From: Pseudomonadota bacterium
GTDB lineage: Bacteria > Pseudomonadota > Gammaproteobacteria > Legionellales > Legionellaceae
Direction of reading: 5' to 3'
Assembly: GCA_020051095.1 (NCBI GenBank)
Contig: JAGVJN010000005.1
Location: forward strand, 1 to 64,000
DNA length: 64,000 nucleotides
How positions within the stretch are numbered: position 1 is the first letter of the stretch; the number at the start of each line of letters is the position of its first letter. Positions 53,401 through 62,564 of the stretch are shown piece after piece. The position numbers were made by a program, and so were the translations under genes. The notes under the pieces were generated by a model that saw only the letters and a program-made list of their open reading frames with translations, made no database searches and had not been told where the DNA came from.

Positions 53401-56042
53401 CGATTAAAAAAATCATTGCAGAAACAGAACTGTTTAAACAAATTATTCACCCGCTCATACAAACCGAAGAGCCAAGTTATAGTGAACTTAGTAATTTATT
53501 TATTAAGAGCCAAACGCAATTAAGCGTCTTGGTGAGAGACTACTTAAAGCCATTGGCCTCAAAGTTGCCTCTTCACGTGACTCAAATGGAAAAGGTATTG
53601 ACAGACATTGACACTCAATGCAAACAAGAAGCGGTCATTCTCCCCCCAAAAACACTGTCATTATTTCACCACTTGCCACCCTTTAAGGTTCAATCCAGCG
53701 GCAATATCCAATTTGAAGGCGAAGTGGATGAAACGGGATTTAAATTGGATATCGATGAAATCCCATATACGTTTTTGTTAGAGAAACAATGGCAAACTGA
53801 TTGGCATAATCAAATCGCTGAACAACTCAATCTACTCAGCAAAGAACCGGATTTTATTCCTTGGTTCTACCAATTTGTATTGCCTTCTTTAAACGATAGT
53901 GAAAAAGTGAACCACTTTTTCCAACAACTCAGTTTAACGCAACTATTTGATTTATATCGGCAAACGAAAATGGACTTACGACATCTTCGGCAAGCGATGC
54001 CTCAATGGAAGGCTTGCCAATCTGAGACGTCGATATCCAATATCATGGCTAAATTATACCATGCAAGCCCAGAGCAACTGACACGATGGGCTAATTTCGC
54101 ACTGCAAAATCATTGTCGCTTGTTAAGTGACCTTTTTCAGTTTCTGGCAAAATCCAAGAATGCTGGCTTAAACCTCACTCAACTCAATGGACTTTTACTG
54201 CCGAGTCATATTGCAAGCGATTGCCAAATGGGTTGGTGGGGGAAGGAATGGGAAATCCTCATTCAAACGAGTGAAACCACCCAACAAAGAATGTTCCAGC
54301 AAATTGAGCACGCTGTTTTACAACACAACACCACAGATACATTGCCGCAACTGTGTCAATTCCTTGCTGAAACCGACGATGATATGACAGAAATTTGGGT
54401 CAGACTCTATACGCAATACCAAAAGGATCGCATCAAATTAGGCCTGTTGATAGCACATACGCCAACGCACGTTGTCAACGTGCTATTACAACATGCCAAC
54501 ATCCCCTACACACCATTTATGAGTGCTTTCATTGACAATCTAAAAACAAATCTGAGTCCTTTTAACAAGCCGACGCTCTTTCAATCTTGGATCAAGCATC
54601 AATGGCCGTTGCATGCGTGTTTAGAAGGGATAGAAAATAGCAAAAACCCCCAACTGACTCGGTGCCTTTCATTATATTGCTTAACCTTAAAAGACTTTAG
54701 TCTTTTAGAAGGTATTTCGATAAGAGATGCCTTGGTAAAACAAACAGACACCCATGTCCTCTCTGCCTTTTGCCAGGCTATTTCAGCCAATGAATTAACT
54801 GATAACGAATGGCAACAAGTTTCAGAGGTCGGGGCGCTTGCTTTAATAATGGAAGCGCACCAATTTGGGAAACTATCCGATGAAACCTTTCAGCGTTTAA
54901 CAACCAAAACAAAACCCGATCACGCCGTGTTAATCCATCGATTACTGATGTTACAAATGAATCGAGCGAACGCAAACCATCGCTTACGCCAGTGGTATCA
55001 ATTTTATCCAGAGATCACCTTATCAAGCATCGACAAATTATTAGGAAATCATCGAACCGCTGCTTGGTTAAATTTGATTGACGCACTGGCCCCATCCGCC
55101 CCAGATGAGGCACTAATGAGGCGTTTACCTAAAAACGATCCCCAGTTATATTTTGCCATTTGTGAGCGGGCTTACCTGATTAAGGACGCCAATCATCCAT
55201 TCATCTCATGGCTATGTGAGCAAGGTTCTGAGAAAATGCCGGACCTGGTGATGAAGCATCCCAATATAGTCCAAGTGGCAATGGCGCTTGCACAAGATAA
55301 ACGATTTAACCCACAACTTATTGATCTCAATCAACTAGCAAGCTCTATTTTGTTAGCACAATCAAGCAATCCTGCCAGTCAAAAGGTATTATTCGAAGCA
55401 TTGCTAAAACAGATTCATCATGCAGACGGTCAATTAATCGCAACAATGGCAAATCATGATGCCGAGACAACCCTGAAAACGCTTGCCAGCCAAACAAAAT
55501 CCTATTCACAACTCAGTCAATTACTCAAACAAGCCGGTCCCTTTCTTAAAGATGCGCCTGACATTCAAAGCAAATTTGAGTTGGCCTATCAACACGCAGC
55601 ACTGGAAAACACTATCCAAGAGATGACTGGTCTTTTTAAAGGTCTGCGTGCCTGGATTTTACGATTGTGGCATCAATGGTGGGTCGGAAATTCTCCTTAT
55701 ATACACCCAGATAGTAATCACCCAAACCCTTCGGATGCGCCTATCAAGGCCGTTGTGCAATCAACGCCCTTTAACGATATACCGGCACCCTTTAATCAAT
55801 TCCTAAGCAGCGCCCCAAAAGCAATCATTGATTCACCGATTGCCACTTGGCCAAAACTTAAGAATGATTCCAATAAGGGGGCTAAGCTTCATGCGCATAT
55901 GATTGAAGATTATGTGCCTGCTAACGAAAAAAGCAGCCCCATAAGCGTTTCATCTGCTAGCAAATATTCGCCAATCCTATTTTTTGGCAGTGAGGATCCG
56001 TTGCCTTCATCACCGACAAGTAGCAAGCAACATTCGCTTTAA
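50427..56042 (+). CDS. giant helical protein of unknown function
   Basis: A 1871-residue protein with AAGGAG nine bases before the ATG. I recognise no family. It is almost wholly helical, with many 35-45-residue helix pairs ending in short turns (LIQLNKLILGYGENKSDLNDLL, IQKAPDPKAYVDLLIHKPYQEG), as in alpha-solenoids. One beta-rich insert lies near 1090-1120 (VQSSGNIQFEGEVDETGFKL). There is no signal peptide. A Trp-rich helix near 1745 (WILRLWHQWWVG) is the only strongly hydrophobic piece, and the last 120 residues are Pro/Ser-rich and disordered, as in many effector secretion tails. It shares its TTAA stop bases with tatC. Confidence 0.7.
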   Translation: MSGLETASQDSMDSHHILARITHVEPLSNEDVHTLCHHLSLSQIIQVYLDCRQHHRLIHDEARKAIYEKRCHQLIDVLIEQVKQQESNFDEICSSHPDLANPVIQAFLANPVHLAKVIDHPEWFDWQHPQFVEKVEKGLLASLKNDPSKEHSLISYSDFCQKSLGLENWYGWLERLSIHLKPADFFHLLAKRDPSQKSSIQFLNQHTRDTDTLWQAFFLQLSQEQLNDKLFQFLYIADRKQSNTLIRTCYAKAVIQKIPSKEALTELILKLLDPRLPSQGTLWIESIISELNDQKMLSEDCLVLLIEKLNLLGCLTLESKQTLNKAIQLLSQQFISHAKVVWPKSSNDAFLAFQLLVELDSLKLIVGEKPYLPYLTSWYSGKNLHLQHLIDTLDFNKQGGDLLDQWLMQGCSDWKRLSQIILSIYELDSPKSYNLIGSLTSRLGLKSAKKLKEAFSNVDTQSRIYQQYFSAAVVAKQVESGQVSARLPTNYWHKNIAAVVESLDDKYLFTLFRILPYPVLDQFWQQPKVKKISAIMLLQALQTNDMKATTSRNWWAWQNEKLLGEVLNTTVTLAAHTPQSVECLIQLNKLILGYGENKSDLNDLLNNWLTACEQAISQPEGIKPHLWKELEQTLATTLPELIKYGKLSQDITTSESFTKIAAALMQQQNSAFVVVNLAMRYPTIQFDNAIKQDPVFLHQLRLTLANWPLSLKQPDNRHFLFELLPKTEQFDFVNAQLGNPEWVIQNFSLSCYLSQYVDSSFLYTQIQKAPDPKAYVDLLIHKPYQEGLGKLNHAQKEQVFHIIQDRAHLARLLQSKAPPDNKRRLMTDLLNYHLSCHQLDEFISQLQPDLTCLLLLLNDTDLKALKDKVYSDPNWYHLIQKWLINPTPPIKIQANSLLYQIVKDSFCQAQFHYVPNISLINQLNPSDAWAAHQAVWKWQQYADRVHTLFSGTSHTTPPKINFLNSRWAYQLDWLTQLVFPIINTYQNQSNLAIKKIIAETELFKQIIHPLIQTEEPSYSELSNLFIKSQTQLSVLVRDYLKPLASKLPLHVTQMEKVLTDIDTQCKQEAVILPPKTLSLFHHLPPFKVQSSGNIQFEGEVDETGFKLDIDEIPYTFLLEKQWQTDWHNQIAEQLNLLSKEPDFIPWFYQFVLPSLNDSEKVNHFFQQLSLTQLFDLYRQTKMDLRHLRQAMPQWKACQSETSISNIMAKLYHASPEQLTRWANFALQNHCRLLSDLFQFLAKSKNAGLNLTQLNGLLLPSHIASDCQMGWWGKEWEILIQTSETTQQRMFQQIEHAVLQHNTTDTLPQLCQFLAETDDDMTEIWVRLYTQYQKDRIKLGLLIAHTPTHVVNVLLQHANIPYTPFMSAFIDNLKTNLSPFNKPTLFQSWIKHQWPLHACLEGIENSKNPQLTRCLSLYCLTLKDFSLLEGISIRDALVKQTDTHVLSAFCQAISANELTDNEWQQVSEVGALALIMEAHQFGKLSDETFQRLTTKTKPDHAVLIHRLLMLQMNRANANHRLRQWYQFYPEITLSSIDKLLGNHRTAAWLNLIDALAPSAPDEALMRRLPKNDPQLYFAICERAYLIKDANHPFISWLCEQGSEKMPDLVMKHPNIVQVAMALAQDKRFNPQLIDLNQLASSILLAQSSNPASQKVLFEALLKQIHHADGQLIATMANHDAETTLKTLASQTKSYSQLSQLLKQAGPFLKDAPDIQSKFELAYQHAALENTIQEMTGLFKGLRAWILRLWHQWWVGNSPYIHPDSNHPNPSDAPIKAVVQSTPFNDIPAPFNQFLSSAPKAIIDSPIATWPKLKNDSNKGAKLHAHMIEDYVPANEKSSPISVSSASKYSPILFFGSEDPLPSSPTSSKQHSL

Positions 56043-56779
56043 GTCGATGAGGACTTACTTTGATTAGGCAATGCCTGTTTGATTGATGATCGTTGATGCC
56101 AAGCACAGGCCATCATACCCAATTCAAACAACATCCATAAAGGAACTGCCAGCAATATTTGGGAAACCACATCGGGTGGGGTTAACAACATGCCGACAAT
56201 AAACGCACCCACGATAACATAAGGACGTGAACGTTTTAATGATTGGTAAGCCATGATATGGGTGCTTACCAACAAAAAGCACACCAACGGCACTTGAAAG
56301 CAAATGCCAAATAAGAGCAGCATGCGCGTGATAAAATCAATGCTGTAGGCCATATCGGGCATCATTTGAACTTGCGGTGGTAAATAACTGATAAAAAATT
56401 GGAACATAAACGGCAAGATCACCCAATAAGCAAAAGCCATTCCTAGAAAGAGTAAGCCCAAGGAGGCAAACAATGGCATTCTTAACCATGATTTTTCATG
56501 CCCGTATAAAGCAGGATGAATAAATTGCCATAGCTGCCACAGCAAATAGGGCATTGTTAAAAGGCAAGCCATATGAAAAGCAATCGACAATGGGGTAAAG
56601 ACAGCGCTAGTCAGTTGGATGGCAATCAGGGTATGACCCGGCGGCAATTGGTGTTGCAAAGGGTAAATTAAATAATGAAATAACGGTTCCGAAAAATAAA
56701 AGCTCGCTATTAACGAAACAGCAAAAATAACAAATACGCGCATTAACCGATGGCGTAATTCAAGGATATAACTCATCAT
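56039..56779 (-). CDS. tatC: Sec-independent protein translocase subunit TatC
   Basis: A 246-residue inner-membrane protein with six helices, the receptor of the twin-arginine pathway. The N-terminal LELRHRL is the signal-peptide binding segment with its key Glu. Further conserved parts are PYLLWQLWQFIHPALYGHEK, FMFQFFISYLPP, the periplasmic Glu/Asp region before IDFITRMLLLFGICFQVPL, and SRPYVIVGAFIVGMLLTPPDVVSQILLAVPLWMLFELG. tatA and tatB are not adjacent, unlike in most Proteobacteria. Its stop shares TTAA at 56039-56042 with the convergent giant gene. Confidence 0.97.
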   Translation of the reverse strand: MMSYILELRHRLMRVFVIFAVSLIASFYFSEPLFHYLIYPLQHQLPPGHTLIAIQLTSAVFTPLSIAFHMACLLTMPYLLWQLWQFIHPALYGHEKSWLRMPLFASLGLLFLGMAFAYWVILPFMFQFFISYLPPQVQMMPDMAYSIDFITRMLLLFGICFQVPLVCFLLVSTHIMAYQSLKRSRPYVIVGAFIVGMLLTPPDVVSQILLAVPLWMLFELGMMACAWHQRSSIKQALPNQSKSSST

Positions 56780-56964
56780 CTGGTCATTACCTATCTGAAA
56801 GATTAACCTTACTGTATCGTCAAGCTTTCCCTATTACAACACTTGCTTTTTAAGTCAAACTCATCAACAATTATATTAAGAGTATGTCATATTTCTTACC
56901 GAAGCTGTTGATATACTCCTAATAATTCAAAAAGGCGTTAACCCTTTAATCGTAGGAGGGAGCC

Positions 56965-57405
56965 ATGTCAAATCGAATGCGTATGCCGTTGTCCCCCCAG
57001 GAATTATTTCGTATAGCCAGCGACCATGCCCAGTATGCCAATTATTTGTTGCAAAGTGATGTTCAGCAAAAGCTATCTTCAACCAATACATTGCTCCCTG
57101 TCATTAGCTTGCTATATACCGCCATAGAACTCAGTTTAAAAGCGTATATTATTCATGACACCGGGAAATTATTACCCAGTAAAAATTTGCTTGATTTATT
57201 ACACGCAAACTTGTTTCTTGAACTTTCTCGCCAAGAAGAAGATTTAATCAGAGCCTTGCAGCAACAAAAAGCATTTCGCAAAGGCATGAATTATGATCTT
57301 TGGGAAAACGAACAGCAATTACTGGTGTTTTGTCATCAAATTCTCGATCTGTTTGCGGTCATCGACGAGCAAAAACCCATTGAGCTTTGTGACGAATATT
57401 TATAA
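56965..57405 (+). CDS. HEPN-like domain protein
   Basis: A 146-residue all-helical protein with a perfect TAGGAGGGAG leader. The order of helices (ELFRIASDHAQYANYLLQ, then LYTAIELSLKAYIIHD, then ISLLHA-like helix, then LLVFCHQILDLFAVI) and the RKGMNYDLWEN segment near 115 resemble HEPN domains, whose RNase members carry an R-x4-6-H motif. That histidine is not present here, so it may be a non-catalytic HEPN such as those paired with nucleotidyltransferases, but no partner gene is adjacent. The assignment is tentative. Confidence 0.55.
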   Translation: MSNRMRMPLSPQELFRIASDHAQYANYLLQSDVQQKLSSTNTLLPVISLLYTAIELSLKAYIIHDTGKLLPSKNLLDLLHANLFLELSRQEEDLIRALQQQKAFRKGMNYDLWENEQQLLVFCHQILDLFAVIDEQKPIELCDEYL

Positions 57406-57574
57406 GCGCATCGCCAAATCTAACCTTATTTAACGATTATTTGAGGCAAGCAGGGTATGTCTTGCATATAATTTAGAAAATATTCTGTTGTACTATGGTT
57501 ATTGTGATGACATTCGTAACAAAAAATGCTATTAAGGGAGTAAAATTTATTGGGACAATTTCAAAGGGTTTGAA

Positions 57575-58180
57575 ATGATAGACCGTAAACCAACTCTCAA
57601 TCATAAATCATCAGGACATATCCTTTTCAAAGGTTTATTATTCAGCTTTATTTTGATATCCCATGGCCATGCAGCAGATAATCCGTGCGGTGTATCCTGC
57701 ACTCAAACGATCGCGAATAATACATCTGCAAGCGCAATTAATCAGGCAAACAACTATACTGATAATGAAATTAATACCCGGGTATATGAAAAAATAGTAA
57801 TATTTGCAGAAAATACTGCAAATATAACGACAGGCGGTGGGAATCAATGGGCATTTGGTGATGGCGATACTGGCGCGATCGGGATTCCGGTGGCTGAAGA
57901 TTGGGAATTATTTGCCATTAGTTTCCAAGCGCGGTCTGTAACCGCTGCCACTACTGTGACTATGTTCGTTCGCAATATGAATGATGCCTCGAATTTATAC
58001 ACATTTACAGCTCCTCTAGCGATAACACCGCCATCAGCTAGCGGTGTTTATACAGAATTACTTGCCAATCCAGTTCCAATCCCTGCCGGGACAACCATTG
58101 GCTTCGTCACCTCGGCAGTATCTGCAGGAGCAGTGACGGGGGCTCGCGTGGCGGCTTGGTTAAGAAGGCATCCCGATTAA
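57575..58180 (+). CDS. secreted protein of unknown function
   Basis: A 201-residue protein. A long n-region is followed by the signal core FKGLLFSFILISHGHAAD. The mature part has a CGVSC pair, a heptad-like stretch (ANNTSASAINQANNYTDNEI) that could trimerise, and then a beta-rich domain from residue 70 to the end (WELFAISFQARSVTAATTVT, IPAGTTIGFVT). The stalk-plus-head form resembles bacterial or phage surface fibres. It is followed 85 bases later by an outer-membrane barrel gene on the same strand. Confidence 0.6.
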   Translation: MIDRKPTLNHKSSGHILFKGLLFSFILISHGHAADNPCGVSCTQTIANNTSASAINQANNYTDNEINTRVYEKIVIFAENTANITTGGGNQWAFGDGDTGAIGIPVAEDWELFAISFQARSVTAATTVTMFVRNMNDASNLYTFTAPLAITPPSASGVYTELLANPVPIPAGTTIGFVTSAVSAGAVTGARVAAWLRRHPD

Positions 58181-58265
58181 TCAGTGTAAATGGAAATAAT
58201 GTAACTGGGGATCATCCCAAATATTGGAGACCTAACCCAGATATTTGTAGTAATGAGGAACCCCC

Positions 58266-59384
58266 ATGATAGTATTTAAATTTCGTGTCCCAACCATTTA
58301 TAAATTTATATTATTAAGCAGCCTAATTTTTTCAATGATAACCGCAGGTTATGCTAATGAAAGCATGGCGTCTCAAAAATTAGAAAATACACTTACTCTA
58401 AATCAAGGCAGCAATGAACATATAACCGCCAGCAGCACAAAAACCTCCAACGGTGATAGCAATTTTCAGGCAAAATTAAGCGCGCCCGGAGTAAGCATAA
58501 CCGAACAAGTCGATCAGCAAGCCCAGGGTGGAGTCATAAAGAAAAATAAAATTGTTGTCACCATTGGTAAAAACGAGTCCGTTGAATTTGTTCAGGAGTT
58601 TGATGGAAATGGCAGAAAAGCTTCTCGCTCCGTGATAAAACGACCAATTACAGTCTCTGAATTGCAGAGTACCCGTCGCGCAGGAAAGCATCATAAAAAT
58701 TTGGTGGCCAGTAAAGGTGGTGCTGATAATTTAGCTATTGAGCATCAAACAGACATCAATGTCGATGGGAAGTATACTACAACAACAGTGCGGTCAAATA
58801 ATTTTTCTTTTACTTCTGGAATTAAAAATTGGATGCTGATTGCAAGTGCTGGTTATGCTCGCTTCTCTAATGCTGTCAGTTCAGATGGTTCAACAGGGGT
58901 GGGACGTCTTGCGTTGAATCGCAGCTTCTCTTGTATGAAAGGTTTTGATTTTGGTATGGAAGCGGCAATTCAAAATGGCCTCAACATGAGGCCCATTGTT
59001 CAACAAAGGGTATTGGATGCGTTGGGTGGCACTCCAATTTTAGCAACTATTAAACCTGTAATAGAGCTCCTCCCAACTCTTTCAAAGCGATTTTCTGAAA
59101 ATGGTCGGATTACTGGCTTTGCAAAGTTAGGAATAGCGTATCGTTCCATGACATTTGACCGCGATACGATTCCCAACATCAATAAAGTGTCTCCTGATTT
59201 ACATTTAGGCTTGAGTTCGAATATATCTGACACCATCATTATGATGATTTATTACCAAGCTATTTTTGGCAAATCCCCTAATATAAATGCAACTTTGATT
59301 CCTCTTCCTGCAAATAATCTGGGGAGAGCAGCTAATATTCCGACCCAACAAGCCATTCTGTTAGGGATTGCTTTTAATTTTTGA
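58266..59384 (+). CDS. outer-membrane beta-barrel protein
   Basis: A 372-residue protein with a signal peptide (FILLSSLIFSMITAGYANE) and GAGGAA before the ATG. Residues 40-170 are a polar N-terminal domain. From about 185 on, alternating strands appear (NWMLIASAGYARFSNAV, GFAKLGIAYRSMTF, PDLHLGLSSNISDTIIMMIYY) and the chain ends in LLGIAFNF, the aromatic C-terminal signal for insertion by BamA. It is probably an eight-stranded barrel. It forms a unit with the upstream secreted protein, so it may display or bind it, which is an inference. Confidence 0.72.
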   Translation: MIVFKFRVPTIYKFILLSSLIFSMITAGYANESMASQKLENTLTLNQGSNEHITASSTKTSNGDSNFQAKLSAPGVSITEQVDQQAQGGVIKKNKIVVTIGKNESVEFVQEFDGNGRKASRSVIKRPITVSELQSTRRAGKHHKNLVASKGGADNLAIEHQTDINVDGKYTTTTVRSNNFSFTSGIKNWMLIASAGYARFSNAVSSDGSTGVGRLALNRSFSCMKGFDFGMEAAIQNGLNMRPIVQQRVLDALGGTPILATIKPVIELLPTLSKRFSENGRITGFAKLGIAYRSMTFDRDTIPNINKVSPDLHLGLSSNISDTIIMMIYYQAIFGKSPNINATLIPLPANNLGRAANIPTQQAILLGIAFNF

Positions 59385-59545
59385 GTATTTTCCAAAGGGC
59401 GAGGCTACTATTTTCTCATTCACACAACGAGAGAGATTTAACTGATGCAGATAATTAAATTTTCCCGTGTATACATCTCCCCTTGTTAAATCCTTCTTTC
59501 TGGGCGACAATATCGCTTTTTATAAAGCAACAAGAGCGATTTGTT

Positions 59546-61543
59546 ATGCCTTCACATCAGCAATTAGCCAATGCAATCCGTTTTTTAAGTATTGATGCCG
59601 TCGAAAAAGCCCAATCTGGACATCCCGGCATGCCACTAGGAATGGCTGATATTGCCACGGTCTTATGGCATAAATTCATCAAACACAGCCCCGAGAACCC
59701 TCATTGGTATGACCGTGATCGATTTGTGCTTTCCAATGGGCACGGTTCGATGTTGTTGTATGCCTTGTTGCATTTGACTGGCTATCGTGTATCCATCGAC
59801 GATTTAAAACAATTTCGTCAATTAGGATCAAAAACCCCAGGGCATCCCGAATACGAGGAATGCCCTGGGGTTGAAACCACCACAGGACCCTTAGGGCAAG
59901 GATTGGGAAATGCGGTGGGAATGGCTATTGCAGAACGGAAAATGGCCGCCGAATTTAATCGGCCCGGTTATGAACTAGTCAATCATTATACGTATGCATT
60001 CACCGGTGATGGATGCCTCATGGAAGGCATTTCTCATGAAGTATGCTCGCTTGCTGGCACATTAAAATTAGGCAAATTAATTGTATTTTACGATGACAAT
60101 AACATATCCATTGATGGCCCGGTGGATACCTGGTTTACTGACGACACAGCTCAACGCTTTCATAGCTATCATTGGCAAGTGATTGGACCCATTGACGGCC
60201 ATGACCCCGCGGCGATTGAACAAGCGATTCTTCAAGCCCGCGCAGACCAACAACGCCCGAGTCTGATTATTTGTAAAACAACCATTGGCTATGGATCGCC
60301 CGTCGCTGGGAGTGAAAAATCCCATGGTGCGCCTTTAGGCGCTGAAGGTGTCCAAGCCGTTCGCGACAAACTCCACTGGCCATACCCTGCCTTTGAAATT
60401 CCCAATGAGATAGCTCAGAGTTGGAATCAGAAAGAGCAAGGTAGTGTGATTGAAAATGCTTGGCTACAGCGATTACATGACTATGAGAAGGCATACCCAG
60501 CATTTTATGCAGAATTCTTACGCCGCAGCAATGGTGATTTACCCGATGATTGGTCCGAGTTTAGCCAGAGCTTACTTGATAAGACACTTGCATCACAAAC
60601 CGATAAAGCCACTCGAAAAGCGTCGCAAGATTGTTTGAATGCCTTGGTTCCCAAATTACCTGAATTGCTGGGCGGATCGGCTGATTTGACTGGCAGTAAT
60701 AATACCGACAGTAAAAAATGCATTGCTATCAATAGTGGTGAAGATGAGGGGAACTATTTATATTATGGTGTGCGTGAATTTGGCATGGCCGCCATTATGA
60801 ATGGTCTTGCCCTTCATGGCGGCATTATTCCCTATGGTGGCACATTTTTAGTATTTAGTGATTATGCAAGAAACGCCATGCGTTTGGCGGCATTGATGCG
60901 ACAACGTGTTATCTATGTCCTAACCCATGATTCCATTGGCTTAGGTGAAGACGGTCCGACCCACCAACCCGTTGAACATGCATCCATGTTGCGAATGACA
61001 CCTAACTTTCACGTTTGGCGGCCCGCGGATACGGTTGAAACCACTGTTGCCTGGTTACAAGCTATTTCCCGCCATCAAGGCCCATCAGGCTTATTATTGA
61101 GTCGACAAACATTGCCTACCCTGGAAATTAATAAAGAAACAAGCCAGCAAATTCACCGGGGAGGATATATATTAAAAGATTGTGATAAAGAACCTGAATT
61201 AATCATCATTGCCACGGGCTCGGAGGTACAATTAGCATTGGAAGCAGCAAAGGCACATCCTAAACATGCCATTCGTGTGGTTTCAATGCCTTGCTGCGAA
61301 CAATTTTTAGCTCAAGATTTGAGCTACCAACAATCGGTATTACCGAATAGTGTGCGCAAACGCGTCGCCATTGAGGCTGGCGCCAGTGCCTGGTGGTATC
61401 AATTTGTTGGATTAGATGGTAAAGTAATCGGATTAGATCGCTTCGGTGTTTCTGCAAAAGCCAAAGACGCATACAACTATCTTGGCTTTTCCCAATCAAC
61501 CATCAATGAGCAGGTCTCTTCCTTACTCAAACAAACAGACTAA
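59546..61543 (+). CDS. tkt: transketolase
   Basis: 665 residues from the ATG at 59546, matching the usual length of about 663; a longer frame to 59483 has no fitting start. The motifs are RFLSIDAVEKAQSGHPGMPLG, GPLGQGLGNAVGMAIAE, the thiamine-diphosphate site GDGCLMEGISHEVCSLAGTL..DDNNISIDG, and DSIGLGEDGPTHQPVEH. It transfers two-carbon units between pentose, hexose and triose phosphates. It is first of tkt-gap-pgk, with 18 bases to gap, which links the pentose phosphate pathway with lower glycolysis. Confidence 0.97.
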   Translation: MPSHQQLANAIRFLSIDAVEKAQSGHPGMPLGMADIATVLWHKFIKHSPENPHWYDRDRFVLSNGHGSMLLYALLHLTGYRVSIDDLKQFRQLGSKTPGHPEYEECPGVETTTGPLGQGLGNAVGMAIAERKMAAEFNRPGYELVNHYTYAFTGDGCLMEGISHEVCSLAGTLKLGKLIVFYDDNNISIDGPVDTWFTDDTAQRFHSYHWQVIGPIDGHDPAAIEQAILQARADQQRPSLIICKTTIGYGSPVAGSEKSHGAPLGAEGVQAVRDKLHWPYPAFEIPNEIAQSWNQKEQGSVIENAWLQRLHDYEKAYPAFYAEFLRRSNGDLPDDWSEFSQSLLDKTLASQTDKATRKASQDCLNALVPKLPELLGGSADLTGSNNTDSKKCIAINSGEDEGNYLYYGVREFGMAAIMNGLALHGGIIPYGGTFLVFSDYARNAMRLAALMRQRVIYVLTHDSIGLGEDGPTHQPVEHASMLRMTPNFHVWRPADTVETTVAWLQAISRHQGPSGLLLSRQTLPTLEINKETSQQIHRGGYILKDCDKEPELIIIATGSEVQLALEAAKAHPKHAIRVVSMPCCEQFLAQDLSYQQSVLPNSVRKRVAIEAGASAWWYQFVGLDGKVIGLDRFGVSAKAKDAYNYLGFSQSTINEQVSSLLKQTD

Positions 61544-61561
61544 AGAGTTGGAGAAATTATC

Positions 61562-62554
61562 ATGGCTATTCGTGTTGCTATTAATGGCTATGGCCGCATC
61601 GGTCGCTGCATTTTATGGTCAATTTTTGAATATAATCGTCTAAACGAGTTTGAGATAGTCGCGATCAATGACTTATCTGGGATGGAAGTGACAGCGCATT
61701 TAACTCAGTATGATTCAACTCATGGGCGTTTTAATCGAAAAGTTGAATCTCAAGGCCAAGATTTAATCATTGATGGCCACCCCATTCGTATTACCTCCGA
61801 GCGCGATCCCAAAAATTTACCTTGGGCTGAAATGAAGGTTGATTTAGTGTTTGAGTGTACCGGAAAATTCACTCGCCGCAGTGATGCACAAATGCATATT
61901 GATGCGGGGGCAAAGAAAGTGTTAATTTCAGCACCCGGAAAAGATGTCGACGCCACGGTCGTCTATGGCGTGAACCATGAGCAAATTACAGGTGGTCATA
62001 CGATTATCTCCAACGCGTCTTGCACAACAAACTGCCTGGCACCAGTTGTCAAACCCCTTCACAAAGCCATTGGTATTGAAACAGGCTTGATTAACACCAT
62101 TCATGCCTACACCAAAGATCAAATGTTATTGGATGGTTGTCATAAAGATCTTCGTCGTGCGCGATCAGCAACCCAATCAATCATCCCGACCAAAACCGGC
62201 GCCGCTGCCGCTGTTGGTTTGGTTTTGCCAGAACTTAATGGCCGTTTGGATGGCTTTGCCATGCGCATACCAACTATTAACGTATCAATCGTTGATTTAA
62301 CCTTTAATGCCTCTCGAGAAACATCCGTAGAAGAAGTCAATCAAGTCATGAAGCAAGCTGCCAACGACATCCTAGAATATACTGACCTCCCTTTGGTTTC
62401 CATTGATTTTAATCACAACCCTGCCTCGGCTATTTTTGATGCAAGCCAAACAAAAGTTTTAGGTAAATTAGTCAAAGTCGCAGCATGGTATGACAATGAG
62501 TGGGGCTTTTCTAACCGAATGCTGGATGTTGCGTCGGTTATGATGTCTCGGTAA
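61562..62554 (+). CDS. gap: type I glyceraldehyde-3-phosphate dehydrogenase
   Basis: A 330-residue protein with the NAD fold [14 protein letters not shown], the catalytic Cys154 in [22 protein letters not shown] with the base His, [21 protein letters not shown] and [13 protein letters not shown]. It oxidises glyceraldehyde 3-phosphate to 1,3-bisphosphoglycerate, or the reverse. Erythrose-4-phosphate dehydrogenase is the close alternative because of the tkt-pgk setting, but the sequence reads as Gap. A GGAG leader is present. The next gene starts 10 bases after its stop. Confidence 0.95.
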   Translation: MAIRVAINGYGRIGRCILWSIFEYNRLNEFEIVAINDLSGMEVTAHLTQYDSTHGRFNRKVESQGQDLIIDGHPIRITSERDPKNLPWAEMKVDLVFECTGKFTRRSDAQMHIDAGAKKVLISAPGKDVDATVVYGVNHEQITGGHTIISNASCTTNCLAPVVKPLHKAIGIETGLINTIHAYTKDQMLLDGCHKDLRRARSATQSIIPTKTGAAAAVGLVLPELNGRLDGFAMRIPTINVSIVDLTFNASRETSVEEVNQVMKQAANDILEYTDLPLVSIDFNHNPASAIFDASQTKVLGKLVKVAAWYDNEWGFSNRMLDVASVMMSR

Positions 62555-62564
62555 GGAGAATACA

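Noticed and set aside
56965-57405. HEPN protein as half of a toxin-antitoxin pair
   Set aside because: No nucleotidyltransferase or other antitoxin gene is adjacent and the RNase histidine motif is absent.
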